Positions 1 to 12,900 of a DNA stretch of 64,000 bases are shown in pieces; position 1 is the first letter of the stretch; the number at the start of each line of letters is the position of its first letter. The position numbers and the translations under genes were made by a program. Source of the DNA: Sinotaia quadrata (lineage: Eukaryota > Mollusca > Gastropoda > Architaenioglossa > Viviparidae); contig CM054177.1 in the NCBI GenBank assembly GCA_028829895.1, forward strand, positions 34,435,064-34,499,063. Direction: 5' to 3'. The notes under the pieces are model-generated. The model did not search any database and was not told where the DNA came from. It worked only from the letters and a program-made list of their open reading frames with translations.

Positions 1-163
1 AAACAAAAGCGGTTTCGTAATATAGTTGAATATAGAGAAAATAATTTTAATAACCATATAAATTAAATTAGGCTTCAGCCATTAGCCTGCTTTTATAAGT
101 TTACATGTTAATTGTCAAAATAACAAATCTTTTTTATGCCGAGCCCAAATCAGAGTTTGTGCA

Positions 164-1070
164 TTAGTTCTCGAGAGGTTGTAGTGAACTGTGAATGTCT
201 GTTATTATTTGTCTGCCAAATGAATTATTAACCCTTTCTGATGAACAGTTAGTTGCTTGTAAAGTTGTAGAGCAAGTAAGTTGTGTGCCACACTTGACAA
301 CTTGTATGCTTTTATTTTTCTTCCAATACTGCAACGGATTACTATCATGTTCACTTATGGGCTGCTTCAAATATGCACTGACTTCATTTTCAAGTTGTTG
401 AGCCATTGACCAGGCGCTGTTGCTGGCTTCTTCTTTCTTTGCATTGTCCACTTTTTTTAAACATGGAATTGAGCAGGCTTCCTTTATGACTGGGCAGGTC
501 ACCAACCATTGACTGTACACTATTGCTGGCACTCTGGGCACTGCATTCAGGTGCACTGGACCTATTGCTGGTAGTAATGGGTCCAGGTGATCATGACAGT
601 GCAAGATTCTCAATGTAAACTTTTGCTTGTTTTACTTGATGTTCAGTGAATAACGTAGTTTTGAATCTGGAGTTGAAGAAAGTGGCTGCTAATAGGTAGT
701 CTTTGGACAAATCAAATCGCTTATCCAGTTGACAGAAAAACTCATTTTGAAAGCATTGAATGCCAGGCGTTGCAAGAGGGGCAATCTCTTCTTTTAGAAC
801 CGAAATACATGAAATAATCAGACTAACACTTACATGCGAGTCAGCATTCAAAATTTTTGTAGCCTCTGCTGTTGGTTTGAGTAATGGGAGAACACTCTTC
901 ACCGCATCTTGCAACTGCTGTGAAAGTGGTTGTGGAGGGTTTCAGGCACACTTTTAGTGAGCCGTTCGATTCGAAAACTTTTGAATCAATTGACTCACTT
1001 CTGAATCGAATTGAATACTTTTTATGATTCATTTTTTAATTGAATATTGAAGCTTTGCAGGTCCCTACTA
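164..1070 (-). pseudogene. Decayed hAT-family transposase (ZBED-like)
   Basis: Two overlapping open stretches on the - strand, 914-591 and 613-164, read together as the C-terminal part of a hAT transposase. The upstream piece has LSKDYLLAATFFNSRFKTTL, like the region before the hAT dimerisation domain. The downstream piece has YLKQPISEHDSNPLQYWKKN and then SSERVNNSFG followed by SLQPLEN, which match the usual hAT C-terminal pattern (acidic-P...DPL.WW, SERVFS.AG, SL.PEN). A change of frame near 600 and a corrupted SERVFSTAG motif show it is dead. Upstream on the - strand (1030-950) a short stretch rich in GATTC/GAATC steps may be the old terminal region. No clear terminal inverted repeat or target duplication was found, so the outer limit near 1070 is a guess. 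It precedes SNAP25 but has no visible connection to it. Confidence 0.7.
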
Positions 1071-2607
1071 TTACTCAGTACTATTACTACTAGATGAGGG
1101 TGTTGGTGGGAGTCTTTAACATTTTTTGTTTGAGTTATGTAGACTAGTTATCTTTAAAAAATAAAGTTGTGTGACAATGGTGACATTAAAGTGATGTTAG
1201 TAACAAATTATGATTTCCCAATTCACACATCATTTATTTTTATGTCCCTCACCTCCACATTTGGTAATATATACATGCTTAGCAAAGAGCAAATTAAACA
1301 CAACCAACCAACCAATCAAAAATAGTGTGTGTGATTAAGCCCACTATCCTACATTCCTAGAGTGAGTGGTGAATGAAAGGCAAGAATATGCAATTCCCCC
1401 AGTCAATCTCAAACCCTGCCTGTCAAATTCTCAGTATCCCATCAGGCTGAATGTGATTCATTATGATTCATTCATATATTCAACAAAAATAAATGTGTAT
1501 TTTTCATAATTAACTTGTTCCTAATGCAGCATAGATGAAGAAAGAGACATCTGTTCCAACAATGAAAGGAAACTTGAGCACTTAAAGTGTATGCACTTAA
1601 AGCTGGTATATCTTATAATTCATTTACACAGACACTGAATTGATCATCACTCTATTTTTGACTATATTTAGTATATATCAGTATGTATAAATTTTGGTGA
1701 CATTAGAACACAATCACCAAATAAAGACTGTGACTCCACTGTTGAAATTATATACTAAAAAATTACTATCTTTCTTGCAAGTTTAAATGGTGGTCATTAT
1801 ATATATTAAAGATATATGGTGGGAAGGATGAAATGTAACACTAACACTCTTTCAGTACCTTGCAGCTGACAAAAAAAAATTCAATATAACATTAAAAGTA
1901 ATTGTAGATGCTTTTTTCTTAATTTTAAAGAGAAGTTTTCCCTGGAAATTTCAATTTTGCTTCTTTAGCTTATAAATAATTTCCTAGATAGATTAATACT
2001 GAAGAAGTTTAACTGTCACCAACTTTACTAACATTATTTACTGATTAAATAACAGTAGTGAGAATTTATTTAAATATTTCTTCTTTTTTTTTAAAATAAA
2101 TTATTTGTATGTGTTTAAATATGCTTACCAAAATACTGTAATACTTGGTCAAAATTTGAAATTTTTTTCTAGGCTGTTTCATGTTACATGTATTTTACTT
2201 TTATACACATTACCTCACGTTATTACAAAAATTAATTACACCTGTGGAGGTTTTTCAAATATTTTACTTAATGATAAAGGGGTTAATGTTAGAATACATT
2301 TACTTTTTAAGAGAAAAGTATATTGCTATTTTCTAGAGGTTTTATATATATATATGACAAAGCTTTATGATAAGAATTTTATAATTGTGTCAAAATTACT
2401 AGAGAAAAATTCATGTAACTTGACTAGAGATATAAAAAATATATTTTACTAGGATAAAATAGTACTTGTAATACCTTCACAATATAAAATAGCAACTCTT
2501 TTATTTAACATTGAAAGTCTGTTTAATTTTTATTATAATAATTATATTTTGAAAATACATTTATTGTTATTAGAACTTCATTAACATTAACTTTTTTCCT
2601 GTTGCAG
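1071..2607. other. Upstream non-coding DNA of SNAP25
   Basis: AT-rich sequence without a recognisable gene. The 115-codon open stretch at 2105-2452 is low-complexity and matches no family I know. The tract ending ttttttcctgttgcag at 2607 is a good 3' splice site, so at least part of this stretch is probably the intron between an upstream untranslated exon and the start-codon exon. The promoter was not identified and may lie outside the window. Confidence 0.5.
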
Positions 2608-2758
2608 ATTGATTTTTTTTTCTCCAATCAGTGAGGCTACATTTCAAAGCAACATTGCACAAAGAAGAATCATTTGTCCTCTTTACTGACCTTAAGCATC
2701 TTAAGTTGAAGACATTGGAATTTTGCTTTTAACTTTATATCTAGACAGCCACTAAACA
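2608..2758 (+). other. SNAP25: Probable 5' UTR part of SNAP25 start-codon exon
   Basis: The sequence after the strong acceptor ttcctgttgcag (ending 2607) runs without another acceptor into the ATG at 2759. An in-frame TAA at 2753-2755, two codons before the ATG, shows the reading frame does not extend upstream. The acceptor is inferred from consensus only. Confidence 0.5.
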
Positions 2759-2836
2759 ATGGCTGAGTTATCAGACACTGATATGCGATCTGAATTGCAA
2801 GAATTGCAGAATAAGGCAAATTACATCACAGATGAG
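2759..2836 (+). CDS. SNAP25: SNAP-25 coding exon 1 (residues 1-26)
   Basis: First coding exon of a SNAP-25 family t-SNARE, the Qb/Qc-SNARE that pairs with syntaxin and synaptobrevin to drive synaptic vesicle fusion at the plasma membrane. It encodes MAELSDTDMRSELQELQNKA plus NYITDE, alignable to the vertebrate start (MAE..DMR.ELEEMQ..AD...DE) with two extra residues. It forms the beginning of the first SNARE helix. The ATG is chosen because it matches the family start, sits in a good context (acaATGG) and has an in-frame TAA two codons upstream. The exon ends in phase 0 at GAG|gtcagt, the same place as in the vertebrate gene. Confidence 0.93.
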
Positions 2837-4324
2837 GTCAGTAGTTTTTTCAGTGTTGTCATGATGTTTAATACTAATAGTAATCTCTTTCAGTTAAACC
2901 AGATCCAGATAAACTCATGTTGTATTTGTAGAAACAAATAAATAAATCAGAACACACAACACACATACACCACAAAGTAATGCAAATAATATGTTTCATA
3001 TCTTTGAACATATAAATATAACGATCAATATTATTGATGTTTAACATAGAACTTCCAAGAATGGTAAGCACATTTCCACATATATTCAACATTTTCTGGT
3101 CTTTGGGATTGGGAGTCTGATTAATTCTCTTTGTCAAAATGTCTGGCAGTATTAATTTGTAAACTGGTTTTCAAATGTGTCAAGATTTATATTTTTCCAA
3201 TTTTTGGCTTTCAAGGGGCTTTCTAATATAAATAATTCTTCCTACTTTACTCATTACTGTCTAATCTATTTTAAATATCTTTGAATTAAAAGAAATTTGT
3301 GGATTAAACTACTATTTCATACCCCCCAAAATGCACTCAGTGTTGTCATACCATGTTAAACAAGTTTGGTTTTTGATGTGTTTTGTACATGTTGGCTCTG
3401 CTTTCTATTTACACTTTAGTAAACAACAGGACAGAAGGGTACCCTCCCAGATTCAGAAACAAATGTTTACATTTTCTTAGTAGTGTACAGATAGGAGGAA
3501 AAGTTTAGAAGTGGCAGATTGAGTTTGGTTGAAAAAGAATATTTAGGTTGTTCTGCTAAAGACGTTCATTCTGCAGTATTTTGACAGTGTTTGATCTCAT
3601 ATGCTGCAACTGCTGAAATGATTCATAAACTATAATTTTAATGTCTATCTTAGTTCTTACCCATTGTATAGTGTGGATCTCGGACCTGTCTGTCAGTCTG
3701 TTTTGTCTTGTGAATAAAAGCAGAACATAAATGTTAATTTTCAAATGGCAGCGATGAAAGGGTGGGATTGGGGAAAGCAATGCATGAATAGCTAAAATCA
3801 TTTCAGTTTTTACTCTGTTAAAAAGCATGTGAACAGATGCGAGAAGTGTTTGGAGAAATACGAGGACTATTCAATACAGTTTTCCTAAGGTTTCACAATT
3901 TTTTTTATCACATTTTTTCTTTCCTTGGACATTGTTTTGTACATTTGTTATTGAGAAGAAAAGGAAATTGATCAAATTACAAATACAATCCTCTGAGTAC
4001 TTATATTTGTAAAAAAAAACCTCTTGGCTGTTGGATTTCTTAAATAATGCACAAAATCATTAGTATTAAAAGTTGATATCACTTTATCATCCAGAAATAA
4101 ATTGGTCATTAGGTTTTAATTTGGTTTTCACTTTGTTAATAACGATCATAAACTTTTTTATTTTATAAATGATAGATTTAGAATATTATGACAATCTTTT
4201 TTGACAGTCTTACTAGTCTTAGTAATTACATTTTTTCTTTATTATGATTTTTTTTTAAATTTAAAAAAATTAAAATGAACTAAATGAGTTTAAATTGATA
4301 TGACATTAAAATTGTTTCTTTCAG
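2837..4324 (+). other. SNAP25: SNAP25 intron 1
   Basis: GT-AG intron (gtcagt ... tttcag). AT-rich, with no coding signal or clear mobile element seen; the short open stretches inside it look random. Confidence 0.8.
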
Positions 4325-4366
4325 TCATTGGAAAGTACACGGCGTATGCTAGAATTGTGTGAAGAG
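4325..4366 (+). CDS. SNAP25: SNAP-25 coding exon 2 (residues 27-40)
   Basis: A 42-bp exon encoding SLESTRRMLELCEE, nearly identical to the vertebrate SLESTRRMLQLVEE, inside the first SNARE helix. The acceptor is tttctttcag and the donor gaag|gtgagt. Both boundaries are phase 0 and the length equals that of the vertebrate exon. The Cys at residue 38 replaces the vertebrate Val. The exon is too short to stand out as an open reading frame and is recognised only by homology and splice sites. Confidence 0.95.
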
Positions 4367-7300
4367 GTGAGTTCTTTTCTAGTAATTATTATTTAGCTTT
4401 ATAATTTTAATTTTCTCATCGAAATGGATGAATGATGTATTGTGCTTAACTTTGCTGTTTGAATAATCATTAGATGATTATAAATTTGTGCTAAACTCTA
4501 GTTTTTAAAGTTGATAGTTCTATCTGCAATCATATTTACAGTGAACTCTTAATTATTTGGCATGAGAGCTTTGGTTGGGATTGGAATGTGCTGTTTTATT
4601 ACTATTAAGGAGATCTCTTAGAGCAAGTAATTTTGATATACAGTATAATGAAATTATTAAAATCAGCAGTAGGACATGTGGTGGGTATTACTGTCAAACC
4701 TGATTAAAGATTCATCATTTCTACAAAGAACTCAAAATTATGATACAGATATATGCTCGAAAGCTATGGTGGGGTCCCCTCCTTGGTAAAATTATTATGT
4801 ATGCAGATTTTATTCGACTGACACTGATTTGTTTAAAGATGTTTCTTGATTTATTAGTAATACTAACAGACACACATAATAACTGCTAACTTAAATTAAA
4901 AAGAGTGGTACACATGCATGGGATATATATACTCTATCATGTTTAGCACACTCTTCCCCTCCCCAAAGACTGATAAATTGCGTTGCTATAGCAATTGTCC
5001 TACATACTGTATATACTCTATGCTGCAAACTTCCCTCCAAGACTGATAAATTATATTGCTCTAGTAGTAGTTAGTACTTATGCTGTATTCTGTGTACACT
5101 GTCTCACAGGTTATATACCATGTGCAGTTTTAACTAGAGTACATTAAAGAATCCAATATGGTATAAGTTCAAATAATTAACAAAGATTAGGAAATCACTA
5201 TGCTAATTTTTATCATAGTTGAAGTCATAATAATTTTGCACTGTTAACTACAGTCGATGAGATTTACATTACACAGGTTAAATTGTCACTAATTATTTTG
5301 AGTTTTACATTGTCATTGAAAGTAGGTAGTCCTGATCATTACATTCAGTGATATATAATCCCCAAAATACTTAGAATTGCTTAGTTTAATTTTAAACTAA
5401 ACATATATATTTTTTTTATTACAGAGATTGCTTGTGTGGTATTATTTATTAATTACTATAGTATTATATTTATATATGAAATATATTCCCCCCATCTCTG
5501 TGTATTTATATGGTTTAAAATTATTTTTCATGCATGTCAACTCCCAGAGATATATAATCAATTGCTTATACTCACTGACTGAGACAGAAGTTCAATTTCA
5601 TTTAAATATAGTTCACATTTTATTTTAAAAATAAAAATGAAATTGCATGTGTGTATTTTAAAATTGTGCCAGTTAAAAAAAATGATTATCAAACTATCAG
5701 CTTATAACACATGATGACAGCATTTTAATTCTCTTTTTTAAGTACCAGTCTTAGTTTTACTCACCAGTTCTTGCAGATTATTATATTTCACCACCTCCAT
5801 GAGTTGAAATTGAAAATTGAAATCTCAATCAAAAATGTCCAACTTAGTGCTTGAGAGATTTATTCATATAAAATTGTTCATTTAGGCACAGATATTGTTT
5901 AATGATCAATATGATATTAATTATTATATTTTTACAATCTTTAACTATATTAATATATTATTTATTGTATTCTGTTGAGCAAAAACTTATTGGATTAATG
6001 AAATTGTAGTCCATAGCTTATCTCGTAATGTTGAAAAGTAAACAGTAGCATATACATTCTTACTAACTTATAAAACATTTATTTTGTGCAGTTGTACATC
6101 TACATGTTATGTGTTTATTTTGTATCTTGTAATTTGTATTGCTGTTATTTCATTTACTTAGCATTGTGAAGTTCTTAGAACTTTAACACTTTTTATTAAA
6201 GATTAGCTATGAGATCCATTGTTGCTTGGGTTTGAAATGAGGGTGACAATAATAACAAAATAAGAATCAGCCTTAATTTGCCTTTATGTGTAAAGGCTGC
6301 CTGCTATAGAAATGGATGTGCTCAAATGTGCTTCCATCTGTGAGAAAGCAGGATGTCCAAATGTGCTTCCTTCTGGTAGAGAGCAATGCGCCGTAAAATG
6401 CTTATTATAGGGAATGATTTAAAGTAAAACCACTTGAAGCATGGAATTTTTGCTCTTAAGAAAAATGTATATAGGGGTAAATTCTTCCCAGGTTAAGTGC
6501 AGTAGAGCATCTCACAGACAATTGTAGGCATACTATTACTAGAAACCAATTTTATGTGTTAGACTTAGACTAGTTAGAGCATTTTGCCACCTTACCACCA
6601 TAAATATATTACTTTTATTAGTCTAACTTCATAGCAGACAATATTATAGATAAAGCAAAGATGAGACTGATTTTGAGCCAATCAGAACTTACATCATTTT
6701 TATATAATCATCTGATGTCATCCATTATTACTTACTAAAACATTAAGTGTAAAAATCAATTTTACTTTTTTAGCATTCATTAGTATTGCTATTATTTATT
6801 AATTGTATTATCATATTATAACTTCCAGATGGGATAGTTAGACTTATAAGATTAATGACAGTAGAATAAATAATTAGTGTTGACTAAGTAGTGCATGCAG
6901 ATTCACACTTCAATCAAACTGTTTTGTTGAAATAATCTCATTGATTCATAATGCCACTGAATGAATTGTACACTTTAATATTCTTTAAATGCTACTATTG
7001 TACTAATGTAAGAGCAGTTTTTGTTTAGATTTATTTTGATGCTAAGTTTATTCAAGAACTATTGAAGGGCATCTTGCAAATAATATGACAGATGTATTTC
7101 AGCAAATCAGATACACATGCCAAATTAGATAAACTTAGATGATTGAAATGAAAGCTCATCTTTACAAGAATTATGTTCTGTATTGAAACATTTATTTAGA
7201 ACCCACCCCACACACCCCATGAGTACATTGTGCATCATTACTTTTAGTTCTAAGTTCTATACTTGTTTGTTCATTTTACATCAGCTCTTAACAAATTCAA

Positions 7301-7842
7301 AGAATATCATTATGAACATTTAGTGTAACAAAGCTGTGAAATGATATGCCATCATATGTCATATCATTATCAGTACACATAATGTATAGAATGCCTTTTA
7401 TGTGTAGTTTTTTTTTTTTGCAGTTTGAAATTGAAGATAAATTTATACACTAATTCAATAAAACTTTGAACATTTGGTGAACTAGTGTGTTTTTAAAAAT
7501 AAAAAAATTGTCATATATAATTTTACTTACAAAAAATAGTTTTTATATTATTTATTTAAATATATATTTCTTACCTTTTTATTTTAAATTTTCTTTATAT
7601 TCAAAAATAGCAACTGATTTAAACTTTATGAAAGTAACATTAACAGAAATATTAGATAATTTCTAAATAACTTTTATTGCTGTTATAAACTGTTTTATTT
7701 TTATTTAATTTAAACTGAATTGGTAATTTGTTATTGTAGTTCAAAGTTCCCCTGTTAATATTTCTTCTCAAAGATTTTTCTAGTTGCTAAAAATAAGTTG
7801 TTTTCTAATGGTCATTTACTACTTTGATGTCTTGCCTCTCAG
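4367..7842 (+). other. SNAP25: SNAP25 intron 2
   Basis: GT-AG intron of 3.5 kb. It contains a sequence at 4531 (CAGTGAACTCTTAATTATTT) that resembles a pogo/Tigger-type terminal repeat. A loosely repeated motif (GACTGATAAATT) occurs near 4968 and 5041. The 66-codon open stretch at 5428 is low-complexity. No gene is seen. Confidence 0.7.
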
Positions 7843-7891
7843 AGTAAGGAAGCAGGCATTAAAACGCTTGTCATGTTGGACGAGCAAGGAG
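7843..7891 (+). CDS. SNAP25: SNAP-25 coding exon 3a (residues 41-56), alternative
   Basis: A 49-bp exon encoding SKEAGIKTLVMLDEQG and the first base of the next Glu codon. It matches vertebrate SKDAGIRTLVMLDEQG, the centre of the first SNARE helix including the ionic zero-layer Gln (Q55 here). The acceptor is cctctcag and the donor ggag|gtaagc. It starts in phase 0 and ends in phase 1. A second exon of the same length and phases lies at 10405, so this is one member of a duplicated, probably mutually exclusive pair. This version is closer to the SNAP-25 family consensus and is likely the default form. Confidence 0.94.
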
Positions 7892-10404
7892 GTAAGCCAG
7901 TTGTAAAGCCTAAAATCAGTGTTTTCTACGTGGTCTTGGTTGTTTTGCATTTTTCTATCATTTAAAAAAAATGTTTTCCTGAGTAGAACATCTTGCATGT
8001 AATTTTGGTTTGTGCTACAGAATATTTCAGTTTAGTTCCAAATTCTGTTAGAATTTTTAAATAGAGTGCTTGATTGTTTTTTTTTTGTTTCAAAATTCAA
8101 CTAGAAGTTTTAAATAGAGTGCTTGTGTTTTTCTTTTTCAGCCATAGTTTTTTCAAAGAATACTTTTGTTAACAAGGAATAAGTAATAAAGCATGCTGGG
8201 TTTTGTTGCTTTGTTTTGGTAATTACAATACAAAAGTTTTCATTGCTTAGTTTTGTTTGTATTGTAAACCTCTGCTGTTGTATTGTTTCACATCAAGATC
8301 AGATGAAATATTAAAGTCCAATTCAGATTTAAGAAGACCATTGAAATAAAGAGTTTTCAATTGTATTATAATTTATATTGTGGAAAGTTATTTTGTAACT
8401 TTCTTAGGAAGTAAAAAAAAAAAAAACAAAAGAAAGAAGAAAGTACTTCTGCACTTATGTGAAACATTTTAAACCTTTATATCTAGTTCTATTTTTTGCA
8501 TAGTACATTATTGCTTCCAGTACTCATGTTTATTATTCAGTTTCATTTTGTTTCAAGTTTAAATTTGTGATGTAATGTTTTCATTATTAAAAGTGTGACC
8601 TTTGACTAGAACTTTTGTGATATTGACATATTTTCTTTTATTTCATTTGAAAAAAAATGTTATCTCTAAGCAAGAAATAAAATTAAAGAAAAATAAGAAA
8701 TGTAAGTAGTTGTAAAAGAGAAACTGGAAGCAAACTGTATCTTTATTTCAGCATAATGTATGATTTCCTATAATTTATTTAAATGATATTCACTGACAGG
8801 GTATTTAACTAAGGTTTGAAAGTACTTTAGATACCGATTTACCACATATTCCATAATGGATTATAACCAGCCCCCCCTCTCCCCCATTTCATTCCTGCAA
8901 AATGCATATCTTTCCCACTTAGCATATCAGATTTTTAAAAGATTCTTCAGTTCCGCAAAAATAATTCAGTTTTTCCTCCCTACCTAGGCCCCCCTCCCCC
9001 CCATTTTCAAATTTTTTAATTTTGTGTAAAAGTGCATTGTAAATAAATACAATAATTACATTTTGCAGTTAGGTACAAAACTTTTTGCAATTTCTAAATA
9101 AAATAAGTATAATTATAAGTTTCCAAATAAATTTAATTTGCTACTTTTTTGAAAAGTTTAGTGAAAGACATTTTTGAAAAGTTTTTTTCTCTCCAATTTA
9201 AAATTATTAACTGCAAAAAATATTCTTGTTAGGTATTCATATTTTGGATTTATTGCTTATAATTTTAGTTAACACAAGAATTGAAATTTAGAATATGATT
9301 CCTGTCATTACTCCCATTTATATTTATACTTATAGGCATATTTTTTCTTCATCTATATATAGATGGCATTTACATTATTATCATTTATATTTGCATATTT
9401 TTGTTTTTAAGTCTTTTATAAACACTTCTATTATTCCTTAATTATTTTTTCTTAGGAATTTTTAAAAAATTAAAATTAAATAAAATATTTACATATACAT
9501 TTTGCAGTCTAGCTATATTTAACTGTAATCTTGCTTCAGTTGGTTCTTTAGCAACATTTTCATCCTTCTAGTCATTCTAATTGAGATATAACTATAAGTT
9601 TTTAATGATAACTCTGTATGGATAATGCTGTTTTAGTGCTGGACATTTTGGCATTAACTGTTTGGGTGCTAGTTAGTAAATGAAAAGTTTGAGCATATTA
9701 ATTTTTATGCTGGAGTAGTTACAGAGGAGCATGCATAATAGCCCCCCCCCCCCACTTAGTTTAATTGCAAACAGATTCCCTGAGCATTAAGAGTTGCAGT
9801 CAAATGAATTGATGAATTCATATACATTTTTGACAAGCCCAGTGCAGATTGTGCCAAACATTTTAGTGCTGTGGGCAATAGAATGAATGCTCAACTCTCC
9901 TTCCCATCACTGCAGCTGAAGGTTGGTTAATTTCGCTCTTGTTTCAGGCTTGTGGATTTAAATTAAACTTTCGGTTATGTTGGTTTTTTAAAAAATTTGA
10001 TTATATTTAATTTTAGGATTAAATAAATAAAGAATCATGTTTTTGTGTATACTTAGGAATGTGTGTTTATGGGGTGTGAAATGGCAGTGCCAAAATGTCC
10101 TGCCTCAAGTTTTTAATATCAGAATTATGTTAATGATGTAGCATTCAAAAAGAAAAAACACTTCTAGTATGTATCATATTTTTTTAATATTTTTATATCC
10201 TTGTACATTTATGAATATACTTTATGTTATACAAATGCACAAATTCAGACAAAAAAGTACTTTTAAACCGCCATTATATTGACATTGTAAAACACTGTCA
10301 AATACCCCTTGTTCTAGTGGATATCATATCAGTGTATGCTTTTGCTTTAGGGATGTTTTCTTTCTTTCTGTATTGAATGATTCAAGCTGCTTCGTTGATT
10401 TCAG
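7892..10404 (+). other. SNAP25: SNAP25 intron between alternative exons 3a and 3b
   Basis: GT-AG spacer of 2.5 kb. It holds homopolymer and C-rich runs (for example C runs near 8872, 8990 and 9741-9754) and a short duplicated phrase (TTTAAATAGAGTGCTTG near 8057 and 8110). No mobile element ends were recognised. Docking or selector sequences that enforce mutually exclusive splicing could sit here but I could not identify them by eye. Confidence 0.7.
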
Positions 10405-10453
10405 AGTCAGGATGTTGGAGTGAAAACTCTGGTCATGCTTGATGTACAGGGCG
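10405..10453 (+). CDS. SNAP25: SNAP-25 coding exon 3b (residues 41-56), alternative
   Basis: A second 49-bp exon encoding SQDVGVKTLVMLDVQG plus one base. It has intact splice sites (gatttcag | ... GGCG | gtaggt) and the same phases as exon 3a. Five of 16 residues differ from 3a (K42Q, E43D, A44V, I46V, E54V), while KTLVMLD and the zero-layer Gln are kept. That looks like selection on a working protein rather than a decaying copy. If 3a and 3b were both included, the frame shifts and a TGA appears at 10440-10442; skipping both also breaks the frame. The two are therefore expected to be mutually exclusive. Expression is not shown by the sequence. Confidence 0.9.
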
Positions 10454-12578
10454 GTAGGTAGTTATAATCACTAGCTAACCATACTCATTTGTTACACATG
10501 CACATCCCTGTAATTTTTCCCTGAAAATGACAGCAAGATTGATTTTAACATTTTTAATAAAAATTATTTATGTATTAACTATTATTAAATCAAATTCAGA
10601 CAGTGTATTATAGTTTTTGTTTTCTCATTTATGGATAAAATTAAAAAGTTTATAAATTATATGTGAATAATATTTTACATGAAAAAGGGGTATCATGAAA
10701 CATGAGGTGCATATGATAATATTAGAATATTATTAATATTAATAGCATTAATTGATGAATATGAATGCATATTGTTAGTGAAATTATAATGGACATCTCA
10801 CTAGTATTTTAGTAATAATTCATTTTCTTGGACTAAATTATTTTATATTAATTTTTGCTAAAAAGAATTGGAATATCTCAACCTAGAAATAGCTCATAGA
10901 CTTAAAGTGTAGGTAAATGTAATTACATTGATCTGCCTGTATTATCTGCAAGGATATATTGTGATTATAATTTATAGTAGTATTTTGTTTTATTAAACTA
11001 TTTTATACCAGTATATTGTCTTTTGACTGTTTCCATTGTCCAAAAAGTGTTATGCTAAATTTAGGTAAAATCTTCAGACTGTTCACAGAGAATTTTTTTC
11101 CACAATCATGACGTTCTGACAAATGATGCTATGATGTCTACTGATAGTGATAAAATTCATTGACCAACATCAGACTTACTGTGTAGATCATATCAGCTGT
11201 GTACAAGGTGTTTGTAATTATAGATGATAGACATTGACAACAAAACTTGATGTGGGTCAATTTCCAGTGACTTTGTTAATTCATTACTTCATTTCTTACT
11301 ATAACTGTATGATAAGTGCACATTTAGTTAAAGCTTTAACAATAGCATATTGTATTAATCCTGAAAAGACTGAAAAAACAGATACAAGAAAAAAATTAAG
11401 TAATAATCTTACATTTAAAAAAAATCTTTCATAATAAATTTTAATTGACCACTGGCAGTGGTGTTTGATCATGTATTGACTGAACGAGATTTAGTTACTA
11501 CATAACTAAGTTTCATTGTTTGCCATTATTGTAAAATGATTGACTGCTATTCTGTGCTGTTTATTGTGGAACACACTATGGTCTTGAGACAGTCTCATTG
11601 CTATCACCAGGAGCTTGACACAGTATTTGGTGCTTTTAGTCTTCTGAAGAGGAAAAAATACAATTTACAAATCTATAATACAGTGTAATATAATCTTCTC
11701 AATTTAAATTCATTAGTTGTTTTGTTTAACTTTATTCACCCTTCCACCCGTATAAATAGCAATATTTAGTCACCTTGTAAAAATTTTGATTAAATGTTTT
11801 ATGCCTATATAATTGTTTTGTTTTATATAAATGAGTTCTATTTCCTGAAGCAGTTACATTACTAAATTCTAGTTGCCTTGCAATTTTTATTTTTTCACAT
11901 GCCTGCATGCATGCAGAGTGGTTTGCTGTGCTTGGTTAGATTCCTGAAACGCAACAACTTTGTCATATGGTACTTGGTAGTAATGATGAAAATATTTCAG
12001 CAATTTAATACACAATTTCATGACTTATCCTTACTATTTCTTTTGGATTTTGATAATCATAGAAGCATTTATATAAATAAACTTGTAGTCTTGGTATTTT
12101 GTCTTGATAAAGATGACAAGCTCAGAATTTGTTTAATTCAAGTTGAGATGAAATACTTCCATCATATTGAAATAAATACTCTATTGATTTTCTGTATTAG
12201 TGTACAGTTTATGAAGTTAATATCCTGTGATAACTTTATTCATCAGTCTTATGAAAAGATTTTCATTGTCTTATGAATTAGTTTCTTAACATTGGCTAGC
12301 AAAGTAGCATTGTCTTGTCACCACTGTATTCTGGGGTGACTTTGTAATAATGAACCATATCAGTTATGGTTAAGTGCTGATGCAGAGCATGGGCCACTGG
12401 TTATATCTGCATATCTTCAACTGTTATGCCAATATGCAAGTGTGCTGATGTCAATTTGACTTGCGGCCCCCATTCAGTTATTAAAATGGAAAATAGATTT
12501 TATACAATAGGTACATAAATAGATGTAGATATGGACAGAGAACAAGACCTAATCATTTTACTATCATTACAAGTTACC

Positions 12579-12690
12579 AGAAACCCATTTATGATGAGTA
12601 TTGGCAAATTCCACAACTTGACACAATGAATAGAATATGAGTAGGAATAAAATTTACTTTTCTCATCTTTTTGATATTAAACATTATTTT
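12579..12690 (+). repeat. Dispersed repeat fragment, related to 52470-52572
   Basis: Shares an ordered series of words with 52470-52572 (GAAACC.ATTT, GC.AATTCCACA, TTTTCTCATCT.TTTG.TATTA). The copies are diverged, and neither has visible ends or coding capacity. Confidence 0.4.
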
Positions 12691-12900
12691 TATTACTTCA
12701 TTTATGTGCATAGTCAATAACTTGTATATTGTTTTTTAAATGTTTTAATTTTATTTCTGTATTAAAATTTTTTCAGGTATTATAAGAAAAACGTATTATA
12801 TAAAACAAAATTTTATGTCATAAGCAAATTGATTGACTTGTTTTATATTTCTTGAATCATGCCAATTGAGGTAGGACTGCTCAATTTACACTGAACTGAG

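Noticed and set aside
2105..2452. 115-codon + strand open stretch upstream of SNAP25
   Set aside because: Low-complexity, AT-driven composition, no family motif and no splice or promoter support.
11878..12276. 132-codon + strand open stretch in intron 3
   Set aside because: No recognisable motif; lies inside an intron of a same-strand gene; composition like the surrounding intron.
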